Under the pieces are notes generated by a model, which was given only the letters and a program-made list of their open reading frames with translations, had not been told where the DNA came from and made no database searches. A stretch of 64,000 nucleotides of DNA from Thereva unica. Taxonomy: Eukaryota; Arthropoda; Insecta; Diptera; Therevidae. Shown piece by piece: positions 22,346-33,050 of the stretch (within the stretch, counting starts at the first letter, position 1; each line of letters opens with the position of its first letter). The translations under genes were made by a program, and so were the position numbers. The stretch is from the NCBI GenBank assembly GCA_949987705.1, contig OX465286.1, positions 23,351,691-23,415,690 of the forward strand, written 5' to 3'.

Positions 22346-23833
22346 CCCCTTGGTATCATCGGTATGCTTAGCAGATCCCTATTTGGAACTTTAGACGAAG
22401 AGGACGCCGAATATTATAATTCACAGATCCTAAAAATAAAGGATAACGAAGAGCACTTACTGTCTTTAATTAAAAAACAAACCACCATTGTCGAAACAAC
22501 GGCGAATATTTTCAACAAATCGCTGGACGCAATACAAACCCAATATTCTGTTCTTACAACTAAGTTTGAATTTATTAAAGGGCTCCTAGCTGAAGTCACA
22601 AATAAAACTAAAGACCTCAATTATCATTCAGAATTGGAGTCCCTCACTACATTAACTACTCTATTGATCATGCGAAGTCAAAATGCCATCGATAATATAG
22701 TGGAACTACTCACAAATACTCGACAAGGCAAACCGGTGCCCACGATATTAAATCCTGAGCAATTGACAGAAATATTATTAGTAATACGGAAGGAGTTGCC
22801 ACAAGATACTCGTTTACCCGCCAGCGTAAAAGACGCAAACCTTTTATCTGTTTATAAAGTCAGCCATATTAGCGCTGCCATAATCGATGGCAAGGTTCTT
22901 TACGAAATGAAGATTCCGCTACCTTTTAAAGAAACTTATCAGCTATACAATCTCATTCCACTCCCCGTAAGAATGCAAGAAAAATTTGTATTCATTCAAC
23001 CTAGTATGAAGTATATAATGATCGATTATGGGAAGGAGCATTACTATGATCTAACCCCAAACGATTTAATAGAATGCATCATAGAGGAATACGAGAAATA
23101 TCTATGTCATGCAACACACCCTATTTTCAATGTTCATGCCAGAAATAATATCTGTGAATTAGGACTACTCCTGCAAGACAATGTCCTGCCCAGCACCTGC
23201 AACGTCAGGGAATCCGTCTACAAAAGTGTATGGTTACAACTAGCACAAATAAATAAATGGCTCTACTCTACGTATGAAAGCACAACTCTCACTGTGATTT
23301 GTCAAAATCAGGCTAGTTCCATTAAACTAAATGGCACAGGCGAACTAACCATAAGCCCTGGATGCAGTATCCGTACTAAAGATCTCACAATTCGGGCATA
23401 TGACTCTGATAACACTCAAGTAATTAAAAACTCGTATATACCACCCTTGAATATAACGACCTCGTTGCTAAGTTTCACATATAATGACCATGGTAAGACA
23501 AGCGAAACGGCCGTGCTAAAGTACAATTCAAAAGATGATTTTGCAAAACTTTCACAACAAATCAAATCGCTTAAGGATAATGAAGAGGAAAAATTAGAAC
23601 CCCTCGACGGGCATACGGTACACCATTACGCCTTAGACTACTTTCTTCTTTTTATATTAATAATATATACCACTTACAAAGTATGGAACAAATTCAAGCC
23701 AAATTGTAAGGGTAAACCCACTGAGAATCCCAATGTACCGGTTGAAATCGTACTAGAGGAAGTAATGCAATCTGCAGAGAGCTTATCAATGAGCGCACAG
23801 CCACAAGCATCTGTAAATCTATTATATCGCTGA
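22346..23833 (+). pseudogene. env: Gyp-1 env-like ORF, C-terminal part
   Basis: Open for about 490 codons. It begins just after the CGCG duplication with a small hydrophobic/glycine-rich segment, then a helical charged region, an ectodomain with Cys residues (CIIEEYEKYLCHATHPIF, NICELG, CNVRES), and near residue 440 one membrane-spanning segment (YFLLFILIIYTTYKVW) and a roughly 50-residue cytoplasmic tail. The layout matches insect F-like/Env fusion glycoproteins. Not truncated itself; it was separated from its N-terminal part by Errant-1 at the cleavage site. Confidence 0.72.
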
Positions 23834-24810
23834 TGTATAATACACATATATAAAAATAAATACGACAAACTATTTTTGCCTTGTCCCACACTATTGATAT
23901 AAAACGTAAAACTTATTAATTAATACTACTTATATGACAATTTTATATTACCTTGATTTCTTTTATTATTGTTACTAATGCTATTGTTGCTATTACTACT
24001 TTTATTACTTTTATTACTATTAATATACACGCTGTGCGTATAATTACAACCACTAATTAGAAATAAGAAACAAATACTTTTGATTGTTTTAAGTCAACAA
24101 AAGGCATTGAAACTCAAATTGAAAATATAACGCACTCATTCCATTCACACCCAAATTAAGTTCGTAGAACCTCAGTATGAAAAAATAAATACACTCAAAA
24201 AAAAAAAAATACATATATACCTACAAATAAATAAAACAATATATAATAGATATAATTTTTATCATTAATGCTATCACTCTAAATTTTATCCCTACTTTAC
24301 CATGCATTAGATTAAGATCTAAAGAACATACAAAAAAAAATGTTATATGATTACAAGCTTTTATAAAAAAAAAAAAAAAAAATATCTAGGTATAATAGAT
24401 ACTTAATAAAAATAATCATTTTATATAAGAAATAAGGCACTATAGTAAATTAAGAATTTTTCCCGATTTTACATGTAATAATTAATAATTTAAGAAAAAT
24501 AAGGCACTATAATAAAATAAAAGTTTTCCGATTCATACAAATACATATACACATACTAATAAAATTATAAAATTATATAAAATAACCTCTTAATTTTCTC
24601 TTACATTACGTTATTATACACATACCTATGTCAAATAATTATTTTTTTTGTAAGAAATGCACATGCATAAATTGTAGAGGAGATTTGATTCTGACCGGCG
24701 TGTAACCTTTTTTGATCTTTTCATTTGTTTAAATTTTCCATGAAAATTGTTCATGATCGCTCGTATTAAGAAAATTTCCTTACTTTTCAAGCGCGTCAAT
24801 TTTCCTTTTT
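23834..24810 (+). other. Gyp-1 3' noncoding region
   Basis: About 1 kb, very AT-rich, with TTATTACTT-type microsatellite at 23990-24030 and A-runs. No gene, hairpin or conserved block that I can support. Ends at the polypurine tract. Confidence 0.6.
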
Positions 24811-24820
24811 AGGGGAAAGG
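24811..24820 (+). promoter_or_regulatory. Gyp-1 polypurine tract
   Basis: AGGGGAAAGG immediately before the 3' LTR. Confidence 0.8.
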
Positions 24821-25585
24821 TGTTATGATTGGCCAACATAGTTGACCATCACAACTTTGTATTTTCCTTTTGAAAATACATTTTGCTACTTTGTAGCACA
24901 ACCAACAAATTTAGTTTGCTAAAATGCAAACTAATCATTTTAACGGCTTCATAAGATAAATATTCGTTCGCACGAATATTCTTCTCTATGATACCCGAGC
25001 CTCATAAAAATATAGCCAAACATTCTTGTATAAACAAAACTAATCGCGCCTAGGTAATGATACCAAAGCGCTACACATATTGTTTCAAACGTTTTCTTTG
25101 CAACAATGTATGACACCCGATCCCCAAGATGATAATTAAGCATTTTTACACGTAAAGCTTTTGCGCCCTTGGCCCAAGCGTTATCTTGACCACGCCGACG
25201 CCAAGAGCAAAATTGCTGACTAAGCAATCTGCGCGAAATCCAGAGCTAAGATCTGGAGACTTTCTGCAATCGAAAATCAGTCCGGGTCAGATCTCCTCCA
25301 GGAACAGAGGTTCCTAAAAATAAAAAACTCGCTTTAAAAGAAAAGGGAAGAAAGTATATAATATGTTAAAAGTAATTTGTTGAAAGTTAAAAGTAATTTG
25401 TTGGAAGTGTTATGAGAAAATAAAGTTTAGAAGTTTCATTGAAGTTTAAAAGTTTCATTGTTTAAATAAATATACCGTGCGACGAGACGCCGGGAGTGAG
25501 AAATTCTTTTACAGGTACTCTGACCCGCAGACTCCTTGGCCCCTCTTCTCCTTTCTGGAAAGCACGGGCGGCCAAGAATATAACA
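24821..25585 (+). repeat. Gyp-1 3' LTR
   Basis: 765 bp; I found one difference from the 5' copy. Followed by CCCG, the target duplication, and Osv-1 pol. Confidence 0.92.
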
Positions 25586-27176
25586 CCCGCTATTCAACAT
25601 CTGATGTATGGCGAGTTAGACAGGATGCTGACTCTGGGGGTGATTGAGCCATCAAACAGTCCCTGGAATTCCCCAGTGGTGTTGGTTCGGAAACCAGGTA
25701 AGGTCCGCCTGTGCCTTGACCCTCTCCCACATATAGATGGACTTCTTGGTCGTTTATAAGACACCAAGTTCATTTCTAGTTTGGATCTGAAGGACGCCTT
25801 CTGGCAAATCCCTCTTGAGATGAAGTCGCGAGAGAGGACAGCTTTCACTGTCCCAGGTCGTCCGCTGTACCAGTTCACAGTCATGCCTTTCGGCTTATGC
25901 AATGCCCCACAGCGCATGTGTCGCTTGATGGACAAAACCATTCCGGGCCATTTACGTGAGAACGTCTTTGTTTATCTGGACGACCTTCTCATAGTTTCAC
26001 CTGACTTTGACTCCCACTTGCGACTTCTAGACGAAGTCGCCAGCTGTCTCCGTCGAGCTGGATTAACACTCAATCTGGCTAAAAGCAAATTTTGCGTGTC
26101 TGAAGTCAAGTATCTCGGCTTCATAATTGGTGATGGGACTCTGAAAACAGATCCTAACAAGGTGACGGCCATCACGGAATTCCCGACTCCGAAGTCACAT
26201 AAGCAGACCCGGAGGTTCTTGGGTATGACCGGATGGTATCAGCGTTTCATACCCAATTATGCTAGCGTGGCTTCTCCAATCACGGATTGTTTGAAGACTA
26301 AAACTTTTAGCTGGAATGATGAGGCCCAGCAGTCGTTCGAGACCTTAAAAGAGCTGATGACTAAAGCTCCTGTATTAGTCACTCCAGATTTCTCTAGGCC
26401 TTTCTTCATTCAGTGCGATGCCAGCAGAACTGGTGTAGGTAGTGTGCTCTTTCAAAAGGACATGGATGGAGGAGAACATCCAATTGCTTATATGTCCAAG
26501 AAGTCTAATGGGGCACAACGGAACTACACCATTACTGAGCTTGAATGCTACGCAGCCGTACTGAGTGTAAAGAAGTTTAGAGCTTATGTGGAGGGTCAAG
26601 CTTTCACGGTCATTACTGATCATGCAAGCTTGAAATGGCTCATGAGCCAGAAGGAGCTCAACGGCAGATTAGCAAGGTGGAGTTTGAAGCTTCAGGGTTT
26701 CGATTTCAAAGTCGAACACCGCAAAGGAAGCCAAAATGTGGTTCCTGATGCCTTGTCGCGCCTGCACGGCGTCGACGAATTGTCTTTCTGTCGAGACGTG
26801 GACCTAGACTACCCGTCCTTCAAATCCCATGGTTACTTACAACTGGGGGAACAGATCCTGCAAGCCTCACGTCAGTTACCGGACCTGCGCGTAGCGGATG
26901 GGTATGTTTTCCAACGTACGTCATCACGTCCAGGAGACCCTGTTGTTGACGATTTAACATGGAAGTTATGGGTTCCTGCTGAGTTAACTCCGTCTCTTAT
27001 TGAGTCTGCCCATTCTCCCCCGCAATCCGCTCATGGCGGTATGGCGAAAACTTTGTCCAGGCTTCGAACTAAATACTTTTGGCCAGGTATGGCAAGGCAA
27101 GTTAAAGCGTATGTTTCACAATGCGAGATATGCAAAGCGACGAAATCCCCTAATTCTATCCTGAGACCACCTATGG
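25586..27176 (+). pseudogene. pol: Osv-1 pol, segment 3: RT, RNase H, integrase zinc finger
   Basis: Resumes at the CCCG duplication with PAIQHLMYGELDRML and RT (NSPWNSPVVLVRKPGK). Relative to Osv-2, 13 codons between CLD and PLPHIDG are missing (a 39-nt in-frame deletion removing part of the RT core), and a TAA lies at 25757. From 25760 the frame is open again: DLKDAFWQIPL, FGLCNAPQRMCRLM, catalytic YLDDLLIV, RNase H (QCDASRTGVGSVL, TITELECYAAVLSVKKF, TDHASLKWL), and the integrase HHCC finger (HSPPQSAHGG, CEICKATK). Line-A cuts it at 27177. Confidence 0.88.
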
Positions 27177-27345
27177 AGTGAGTGATCAAATGTCTGACTA
27201 ATACGTCTATCCGCGTCGCTAGCTTTTGTTTCCGCAATTTAATCTAGTTTCCTAGCTTCTAAATTACCGAAAATTTATCGTATCACTCGCGCTCTGTGCT
27301 TGCAATTTTTGTCTTGAAATTAATATTCCAGTGATTATTAACATT

Positions 27346-28248
27346 ATGGAAAAATCCACAAAACAAAACCAACAGGGCATAATTGCTCATAAGCTTCAGG
27401 ATGATAAGCAGCAGCAAGTGCAGCCTGCTCATGACGGTTTATCCCGCAACCATTCTCCTGCTTTAACTCGAGGGCGTGCAGCTCAGCCGAAGTCGTCGAA
27501 GGCCACTCCATCGACTGCTGTAAATCGTGGTGACTCAACCTGTGATCGATGTGAACAGCTGGAGAAGCGGTTAATCAGCCACTTTGATAAAATGTTGACG
27601 GAGCGTCTTGAAGCACTGGAGGCAAACCTTACGGCGAAAATTGAAAATAGTGTTAAATCACTAAATGAAGACGTCTCTAGGTTAAATGAGCGTGTAGACT
27701 CCATACAACAGGACGTTTATCATCTTTACCAGATGGCTGATGAACTTGATCGCACGCAGCGGCTTAGCGACATAATTGTGTCTGGTATCCCTCGAATATC
27801 GACAGCAAAACCCCAGGAATTGCTGTCTAATTTAGCGTCGAATATTGGGCATGATTTATCTGTATATTCGAGTGCGTTTTTTGTTGGAATGGATAGGACT
27901 AGTGATAAACCCGAAAGCAAAACAAAATCACGGCTTGTTGTTAAATTCTCTTGCCCTAATGAAAAAACAGAATTTCTGAAGAAATTTTATCGGAGTGGTG
28001 GAGTTAATTTAACGCAAATTAGTCCGTGCTTTAAATCTCCTTCAAAAATTTTTGTTTCCGAAAGCCTGTCTAAAAACACTCAACGTATTTTTAGAGCTGC
28101 CATTAAATTAAAAGTGCAGAAAATGATTTATGGTGTTTCTTCACGGCGTGGTATAGTTTACATCCAGAAAATAAAAGATGGACCATTTCTGAAAGTAACA
28201 TCTGTGGATGCACTGGACCATGTTTTGGAATCAAATCCTGGTGACTGA
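27346..28248 (+). CDS. Line-A ORF1 protein (RNA-binding, coiled coil)
   Basis: 300 codons from ATG 27346. N-terminal half polar, with a CDRCEQLEKRL segment followed by a coiled coil (residues about 75-135: MLTERLEALEANLTAKIENS, LNERVDSIQQDVYHLYQ). The C-terminal half resembles the RRM/CTD module of LINE ORF1 proteins (LSDIIVSGIPR, SRLVVKFSCPNEKTEFLKKF, KIFVSESLSKNTQRIFRAA). In LINEs such proteins bind the element RNA as trimers or oligomers. No stop or frameshift. ORF2 follows after a 260-bp AT-rich spacer. Confidence 0.78.
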   Translation: MEKSTKQNQQGIIAHKLQDDKQQQVQPAHDGLSRNHSPALTRGRAAQPKSSKATPSTAVNRGDSTCDRCEQLEKRLISHFDKMLTERLEALEANLTAKIENSVKSLNEDVSRLNERVDSIQQDVYHLYQMADELDRTQRLSDIIVSGIPRISTAKPQELLSNLASNIGHDLSVYSSAFFVGMDRTSDKPESKTKSRLVVKFSCPNEKTEFLKKFYRSGGVNLTQISPCFKSPSKIFVSESLSKNTQRIFRAAIKLKVQKMIYGVSSRRGIVYIQKIKDGPFLKVTSVDALDHVLESNPGD

Positions 28249-28508
28249 GGTTTTCTTCATGGATTTCGTTAAGTTTAGTTTTTATAATTTTAATTTTTAT
28301 AATTTTAATATTTATAATTTCAATCTTATCTTTTCACTATTTAATTTAATTTTTAATTTCTTTTTTAATTTTATATTTTACAGTAATGTTATTTATTTTT
28401 TAGTCCTTCTTTCTTTTCTTTATTTCTTTTCCTTTTTCCGCTCGTTAGTTGCCTCTGAGATCATGGTTGTGCTCTGCATTTGTAATTATAAATCATTTTC
28501 CTGGTAGA

Positions 28509-31325
28509 ATGCACAACGAGGGAACGCTACTTAATATCCTTTGCTCGTCCTCCACGGGACTGAATATTTGCGTTTTTAATGCGCGTAGTTTAAAAAACAA
28601 AATGGATGAGCTGAGGCATATGTTCGAACACACCAGAATACATGTTTTTCTCGTAAGCGAAACTTGGTTGAAACCCGAAATCCCCTCCGCTTTTGTATCC
28701 CTTCCGGATTTTTCATTACATCGCAATGATCGCATTGGTCGCACAGGTGGGGGTGTTGCTATTTATGTTACTTCTTCACTTTCCTCTAGAGTTATTGGTA
28801 TGTCCAGTGGCTCACTATTTGAATTTATAGCCGTTGAAATTAAATCTCCTTATGAAAGATGTGTTCTAATCAATGTATATTGTCCCCCTAATGTTTTTAA
28901 TCCTGACCTAGCTGCTGAGCTCTGCCACCTCGTTTCAAGCCTATCTCATCACTATGAGAATATAATTGTTGCAGGTGATTTTAACGTTGATCTGTTGAAG
29001 GATAATGCTCGTGCTAACACCCTTAGATATTTCCTTGAAGCTCTGGACCTACATATTCTGAATCAACTTCCTACCTTTCTGAATTGCCAAAATCCTTCCT
29101 TACTTGATGTTCTAACTGTTACCTCCACTGACTCAGTGCTAAAACATAATCAAATCTCTCCTCCTAGCTTTCTCGACCATGACTTACTATTCCTTTCTAC
29201 TCGTTTTACCTTTTCTCGCTCTCCTTTATCTTCTTCTTTTTCATTTCGTGATTATAGCAACATTAATTTAGACTCGCTTACTGAATTAGTCTCCTCCTTC
29301 CCTTGGAGTATTATCTATAATACAACCTGTGTTGACTCAAAAGTCAACATCTTGAACTCTTTTATCTTATCTCTTTACGATCATTGCGTTCCCTTAGTCA
29401 CAAGAAGGCGCAGATCGTCGTCACCAAATCCTTGGTTTTCTCGTGAAATCAGCGACTTAATAGTTCAGCGTGAGTTCATGTATAGGCGATATCGCAGAAC
29501 TAGGGTGCGTAGTTACCTTACTTATTATAAACAGCTTCGTAACCTCATCAATGTTAAGGTTAAGTCTGCCAAACGTGAGTTCTATTCCCGCAAACTTGAT
29601 CCTACTCTAAATCCTAAACAACTCTGGTCGAATATTCGTTCGCTTGGCATTCATTCTCCTACGTCTATCCCTTTTGATATGGATGTAAACGTTCTCAACG
29701 CATCCTTTATTCAATCTGCTTCTAATCCTTCATCCTCCTATAATCCTAATTCCTTTTCATTGGATTCACTTAGTTCTGATGGTTTCATCTTCCGTTGTAT
29801 TAGCGAATCGGATGTGCTTAAAATTTTGTTTTCCATTTCCTCTAATTGCATAGGCTATGATGAAATTTCCCCCCGTTTTCTTAAACTCCTCTCCCCTTTA
29901 ATTGTTCAAACTATCACGCATATATTCAATTACTGCCTGACCACATCCCAAGTTCCTTCGGTCTGGAAAAAAGCCATAGTGATCCCCTTACCAAAAAAGT
30001 CGTCACCCTCGGACTTAGCCGATTTTCGTCCTATCAGCATTCTTCCATTTCTTGCTAAGGCCTTTGAGAAAACTCTCTTTATGCAAGTCCTCCCTTATCT
30101 TGAAACCAATAACTTCCTTTGTAAATTCCAATCTGGTTTCCGTAAATCCCATAGCTGTGAGACTGCTGTTTTAAAGGTGACTACTGATCTTCGTTCTGCG
30201 CTCGACCTGGGTGACTTTGCGATATTGGTCCTTCTTGATTTTTCTAAGGCTTTCGATTCTGTGGTGCACTCAGTTTTACTTTCCAAACTTAGTCAGCGCT
30301 ACCACTTTTCATCTTCTGCTACTCGGCTTATCTCTTCTCTTCTTACCAATAGGCTTCAATGTGTTCGCCATAATAGCTCTTTATCCTCTTTCCTCCCCGT
30401 GCCCTTGGGAGTACCGCAAGGCTCAATTCTTGGCCCTCTCCTTTTCTCTTTGTATATCAATGACCTTCCCTCTATAATCCGTCACTGCTCCTTCCACCTG
30501 TATGCTGATGATCTCCAACTATACACCTCATGTCCTCCGAATCAGATTGAATCCTGTATTTCTCAACTTAATAGTTCCTTATCCCAAATAAGTGAATGGA
30601 GTTCTATCAACTTCCTTAAACTAAATCCTAAAAAATCTCAAGTACTTCTGCTTAGCCGTCGTTTTCAGTCCCCTGACAGCATTCCACCTGCTCTACTTAA
30701 TGGTATTCCCCTCCCTATTCTTGAGCGCGTTAATAATCTTGGCATTGTCATTAATTCCAAATTATCTTGCTGTAATCAAGTCTCACTTATGCTTTCCAAG
30801 ATTTATGGGACACTGCGAAAGCTTTGGCTTTATGGTAGTCTTCTGTCGCCCGCTGTTCGGCTCAAGCTTGTTAAATCCCTCATCGTACCACATTTCCTCT
30901 TTGGTTCCCTTGTATATATTTCCTTAGATTCAGCCTGCCGACAGCGCCTTAAAGTAGCTTTCAATGATTGCTTAAGATACATTTTTCATATGCGAAGGTC
31001 AGATCATGTGTCGAGTATACAAAATTCCTTGCTAGGTTGTGACCTCTTTCGTTTTATTGATGTCATGGCTTTAGTTCTTTTAAATAAGGTTCTATCCTCT
31101 AAAAGCCCTTCCTACCTTTTCGACTTCCTCTGTCCTCTTCGATCCTTGCGTTCAACCAAATTTCTCATTCCAGCTCATTGTTCGTTAATTGGTAGTCGCT
31201 CCTTCTTTGTGCATTCGTTTCGACTTTGGAACAATCTTCCCTGTGTGATTCAAAGAATGAGCTCAGCCACGGCTTTCAGAAGGCAAGCATCTCTTTTTCT
31301 TTCTTCCTCCTCTTCTTTTTCTTAG
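28509..31325 (+). CDS. Line-A ORF2: endonuclease and reverse transcriptase
   Basis: 938 codons from ATG 28509. AP-type endonuclease at about residues 15-225 (FNARSLKNK, VSETWL, TGGGVAIYV, VINVYCPP-like, AGDFNVD, FLDHD), then a linker with Arg-rich helices, then RT at about 480-740 (IPLPKKSSPSDLADFRPIS, KFQSGFRKSHSCETAVL, LLDFSKAFDSV, GVPQGSILGPLLFSLYINDL, catalytic YADDLQLY). The C-terminal domain has conserved WNNLPCVI. The enzyme nicks target DNA and primes reverse transcription from the nick. It is intact in this sequence. Confidence 0.9.
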   Translation: MHNEGTLLNILCSSSTGLNICVFNARSLKNKMDELRHMFEHTRIHVFLVSETWLKPEIPSAFVSLPDFSLHRNDRIGRTGGGVAIYVTSSLSSRVIGMSSGSLFEFIAVEIKSPYERCVLINVYCPPNVFNPDLAAELCHLVSSLSHHYENIIVAGDFNVDLLKDNARANTLRYFLEALDLHILNQLPTFLNCQNPSLLDVLTVTSTDSVLKHNQISPPSFLDHDLLFLSTRFTFSRSPLSSSFSFRDYSNINLDSLTELVSSFPWSIIYNTTCVDSKVNILNSFILSLYDHCVPLVTRRRRSSSPNPWFSREISDLIVQREFMYRRYRRTRVRSYLTYYKQLRNLINVKVKSAKREFYSRKLDPTLNPKQLWSNIRSLGIHSPTSIPFDMDVNVLNASFIQSASNPSSSYNPNSFSLDSLSSDGFIFRCISESDVLKILFSISSNCIGYDEISPRFLKLLSPLIVQTITHIFNYCLTTSQVPSVWKKAIVIPLPKKSSPSDLADFRPISILPFLAKAFEKTLFMQVLPYLETNNFLCKFQSGFRKSHSCETAVLKVTTDLRSALDLGDFAILVLLDFSKAFDSVVHSVLLSKLSQRYHFSSSATRLISSLLTNRLQCVRHNSSLSSFLPVPLGVPQGSILGPLLFSLYINDLPSIIRHCSFHLYADDLQLYTSCPPNQIESCISQLNSSLSQISEWSSINFLKLNPKKSQVLLLSRRFQSPDSIPPALLNGIPLPILERVNNLGIVINSKLSCCNQVSLMLSKIYGTLRKLWLYGSLLSPAVRLKLVKSLIVPHFLFGSLVYISLDSACRQRLKVAFNDCLRYIFHMRRSDHVSSIQNSLLGCDLFRFIDVMALVLLNKVLSSKSPSYLFDFLCPLRSLRSTKFLIPAHCSLIGSRSFFVHSFRLWNNLPCVIQRMSSATAFRRQASLFLSSSSSFS

Positions 31326-31502
31326 ATTTTCTATCCACTTATTTTCATATCTTCTTCTGTAACTATTAATTATCCCGTTCTCTTTATCCCACTCACTACA
31401 TTTATTTATATTTAAGTTAGATTACCTGTTTTAAAATGTACTCTAAAAGATGTATGATCTTGTGTACCTTGCCAATAAATTTATTATTATTATTATTATT
31501 AT

Positions 31503-32370
31503 TATGGGTGCCTCTATGGACATTTCTAAACCCTTCCAGTTCCTATATGTGGACTTCATGGGTCCATATCCACGAACCAGAAAAGGCCATACAGCGGTAT
31601 TTGTGGTGCTGGATGGGTTTAGCAAGTTCACGTTTCTCCACCCAGTGTCAGCGGAAACTTCCAGTGCCGCTATAGACTTCCTGGAAAGCCATATATTCCA
31701 TACCTTTGGAGTTCCCGAGGCGGTGTTCTCAGATAATGGACGACCTTTCGTGTCGAAAGAATTTACTAAGCTGATGAAGGAGTATGGCGTGAGACATATG
31801 CGAACTGCCGTTCATTCACCACACCCTAACGCTTCGGAACGTGTAAATCGATCAGTCCTGGCTGCCATTCGATCTTACCTTAAAAATGATCATCGTGAGT
31901 GGGACAAGTATCTATCCAGCATCGCATGCGCTTTCCGAAGCAGCAAGCATGAATCCATTGGCATGTCGCCTTATCAGGTCCTATTCGGGTATCATATGGT
32001 TTTACATGGATCAGCGTATCCCGTTTTAAAAAAATTGCGATCCTTACAGGAGGCAGATATAGATTTCGTGCCCGCGGCCGATCATCTACAACTAATCCGT
32101 GAGCGTGTGGAACAGAACCTTTCAGCAGCATACGCCAGGCATAAAAAATCTTACAACCTGCGTTGTAATGTCGTCAGTTTTCAACCTGGTCAGGAAGTGT
32201 TCAGACGAACCTTCCCAATTAGTAACAAAGCAATGCGGTTCAGTGCCAAATTGGCTGATAAATTTGTTAAAGCAAGAGTAGTAAGAAAGGTTGGTGGAAG
32301 CCAATACGAACTGGAGGATATGCACGGCAAATCCATAGGTATCTTTCACGCTAAGGACATACATAAGTAG
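31503..32370 (+). pseudogene. pol: Osv-1 pol, segment 4: integrase catalytic core and C-terminus
   Basis: Resumes after Line-A. The catalytic D,D,E residues are visible (FLYVDFMGPYPR, VFSDNGRPF, NASERVNRS), followed by the GPY-type C-terminal region (RRTFPISNKAMRFSAKLADKF, GGSQYELEDMHGKSIGIFHAKDIHK). Intact within this segment, stop at 32368. Colinear with Osv-2 52035-52877. Confidence 0.9.
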
Positions 32371-32402
32371 TGAAACCACGCCGAACGAAAGCACGTCTCT
32401 GA

Positions 32403-32522
32403 GTAGCCCTAATAAGGCATCTCGCCGGCTTCACCGGTTAACTGATAGGGTGCCTTAAGCCGCTTAGGTAGCTTCCCTAGCGGTGGCACACCTCTTTGCA
32501 TCCTTGGTCGTCTGGGGCCAAG
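32403..32522 (+). ncRNA. Structured RNA-like module after Osv-1 pol
   Basis: Begins about 30 bases after the pol stop and is strongly conserved with Osv-2 52896-53020, more so than the surrounding noncoding sequence. Possible stems: CCCTA 32407-32411 with TAGGG 32446-32450; CCGG 32425-32428 with CCGG 32434-32437; GTGCC 32450-32454 with GGCAC 32485-32489; CCGC+TAGG 32460-32468 with CCTA+GCGG 32476-32483; CTTGG 32503-32507 with CCAAG 32518-32522. The GTGCC/GGCAC pair is GTACC/GGTAC in Osv-2, a compensatory change. Class unknown; likely a cis-acting element of the genomic RNA. Confidence 0.6.
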
Positions 32523-32660
32523 TTTTCATGTTGTGAACTACCAGGGGCTGCCAGACCAGTTCCATACCGAGGCATGGTCCCCTCGGTTTATCGCACCCGC
32601 CTGTTCGCGTGGACGGTAGCCTTTGCTCTCAGTCCTTTGTGGCTAGAGCCCGGACAGTGC

Positions 32661-32692
32661 GAGATCCTAGGAATTATGCGACCTAGGATCTC
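32661..32692 (+). other. Perfect 11-bp hairpin in Osv-1 3' region
   Basis: GAGATCCTAGG (32661-32671), a 10-base loop and CCTAGGATCTC (32682-32692). Function unknown; not rho-type because no T-run follows. The rest of 32523-33050 is noncoding. Confidence 0.7.
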
Positions 32693-33050
32693 AGTAAGCG
32701 GTGACGTCTTGCAGCATAATCCGTTTATAATTTCTATCCCCCTTGGACAGCCTGGTCAGTCTCAATCGGCGGAACATCTTCTTGCGATACACCGGATTGG
32801 GTCGAAGGCAATGTGGTATTGCTGGAAATTCAACCCGATGGATCGAAAGTTGATGTTGGCGAGCGGTGGGGTCGAAGATTTTAGGGATTCGGAAGGGGAC
32901 AATAAGGTATTGCCTTCAGCCGGGTCCTTTTGTTCTCGACCTTACCCTCCGCGAGATAGACCAATTTCTGCCGAGGATACCCGGCGGACCATAACAACTT
33001 TTTGGACTTCCAACTTCTCTAAATTTCTTTTCTTTTATATCGTTCCATTG

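Larger units (their letters stand above)
9021..25585 (+). mobile_element. Gyp-1: Ty3/gypsy element, tRNA-Leu primer, env-like third ORF, no integrase
   Basis: Flanked by 765-bp LTRs (9021-9785 and 24821-25585, TG...CA) that I could distinguish at only one base (about 9614 vs 25414), and by the target duplication CCCG (9017-9020 / 25586-25589). It carries gag, protease-RT-RNase H and an env-like ORF. The integrase segment of pol is missing. Errant-1 sits inside its env-like ORF. LTR identity implies very recent insertion, so integrase must have been supplied in trans. Confidence 0.9.
27177..31502 (+). mobile_element. Line-A: full-length APE-type non-LTR retrotransposon
   Basis: 4.3 kb inserted in Osv-1 pol with target duplication TATGG (27172-27176 / 31503-31507). 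It has a 5' UTR of about 170 bp, two uninterrupted ORFs and a 3' end AATAAATTTATTATTATT ending in an ATT microsatellite. The clade is not certain (jockey/CR1/L2-like group). Nothing in the sequence visibly inactivates it. Confidence 0.88.
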
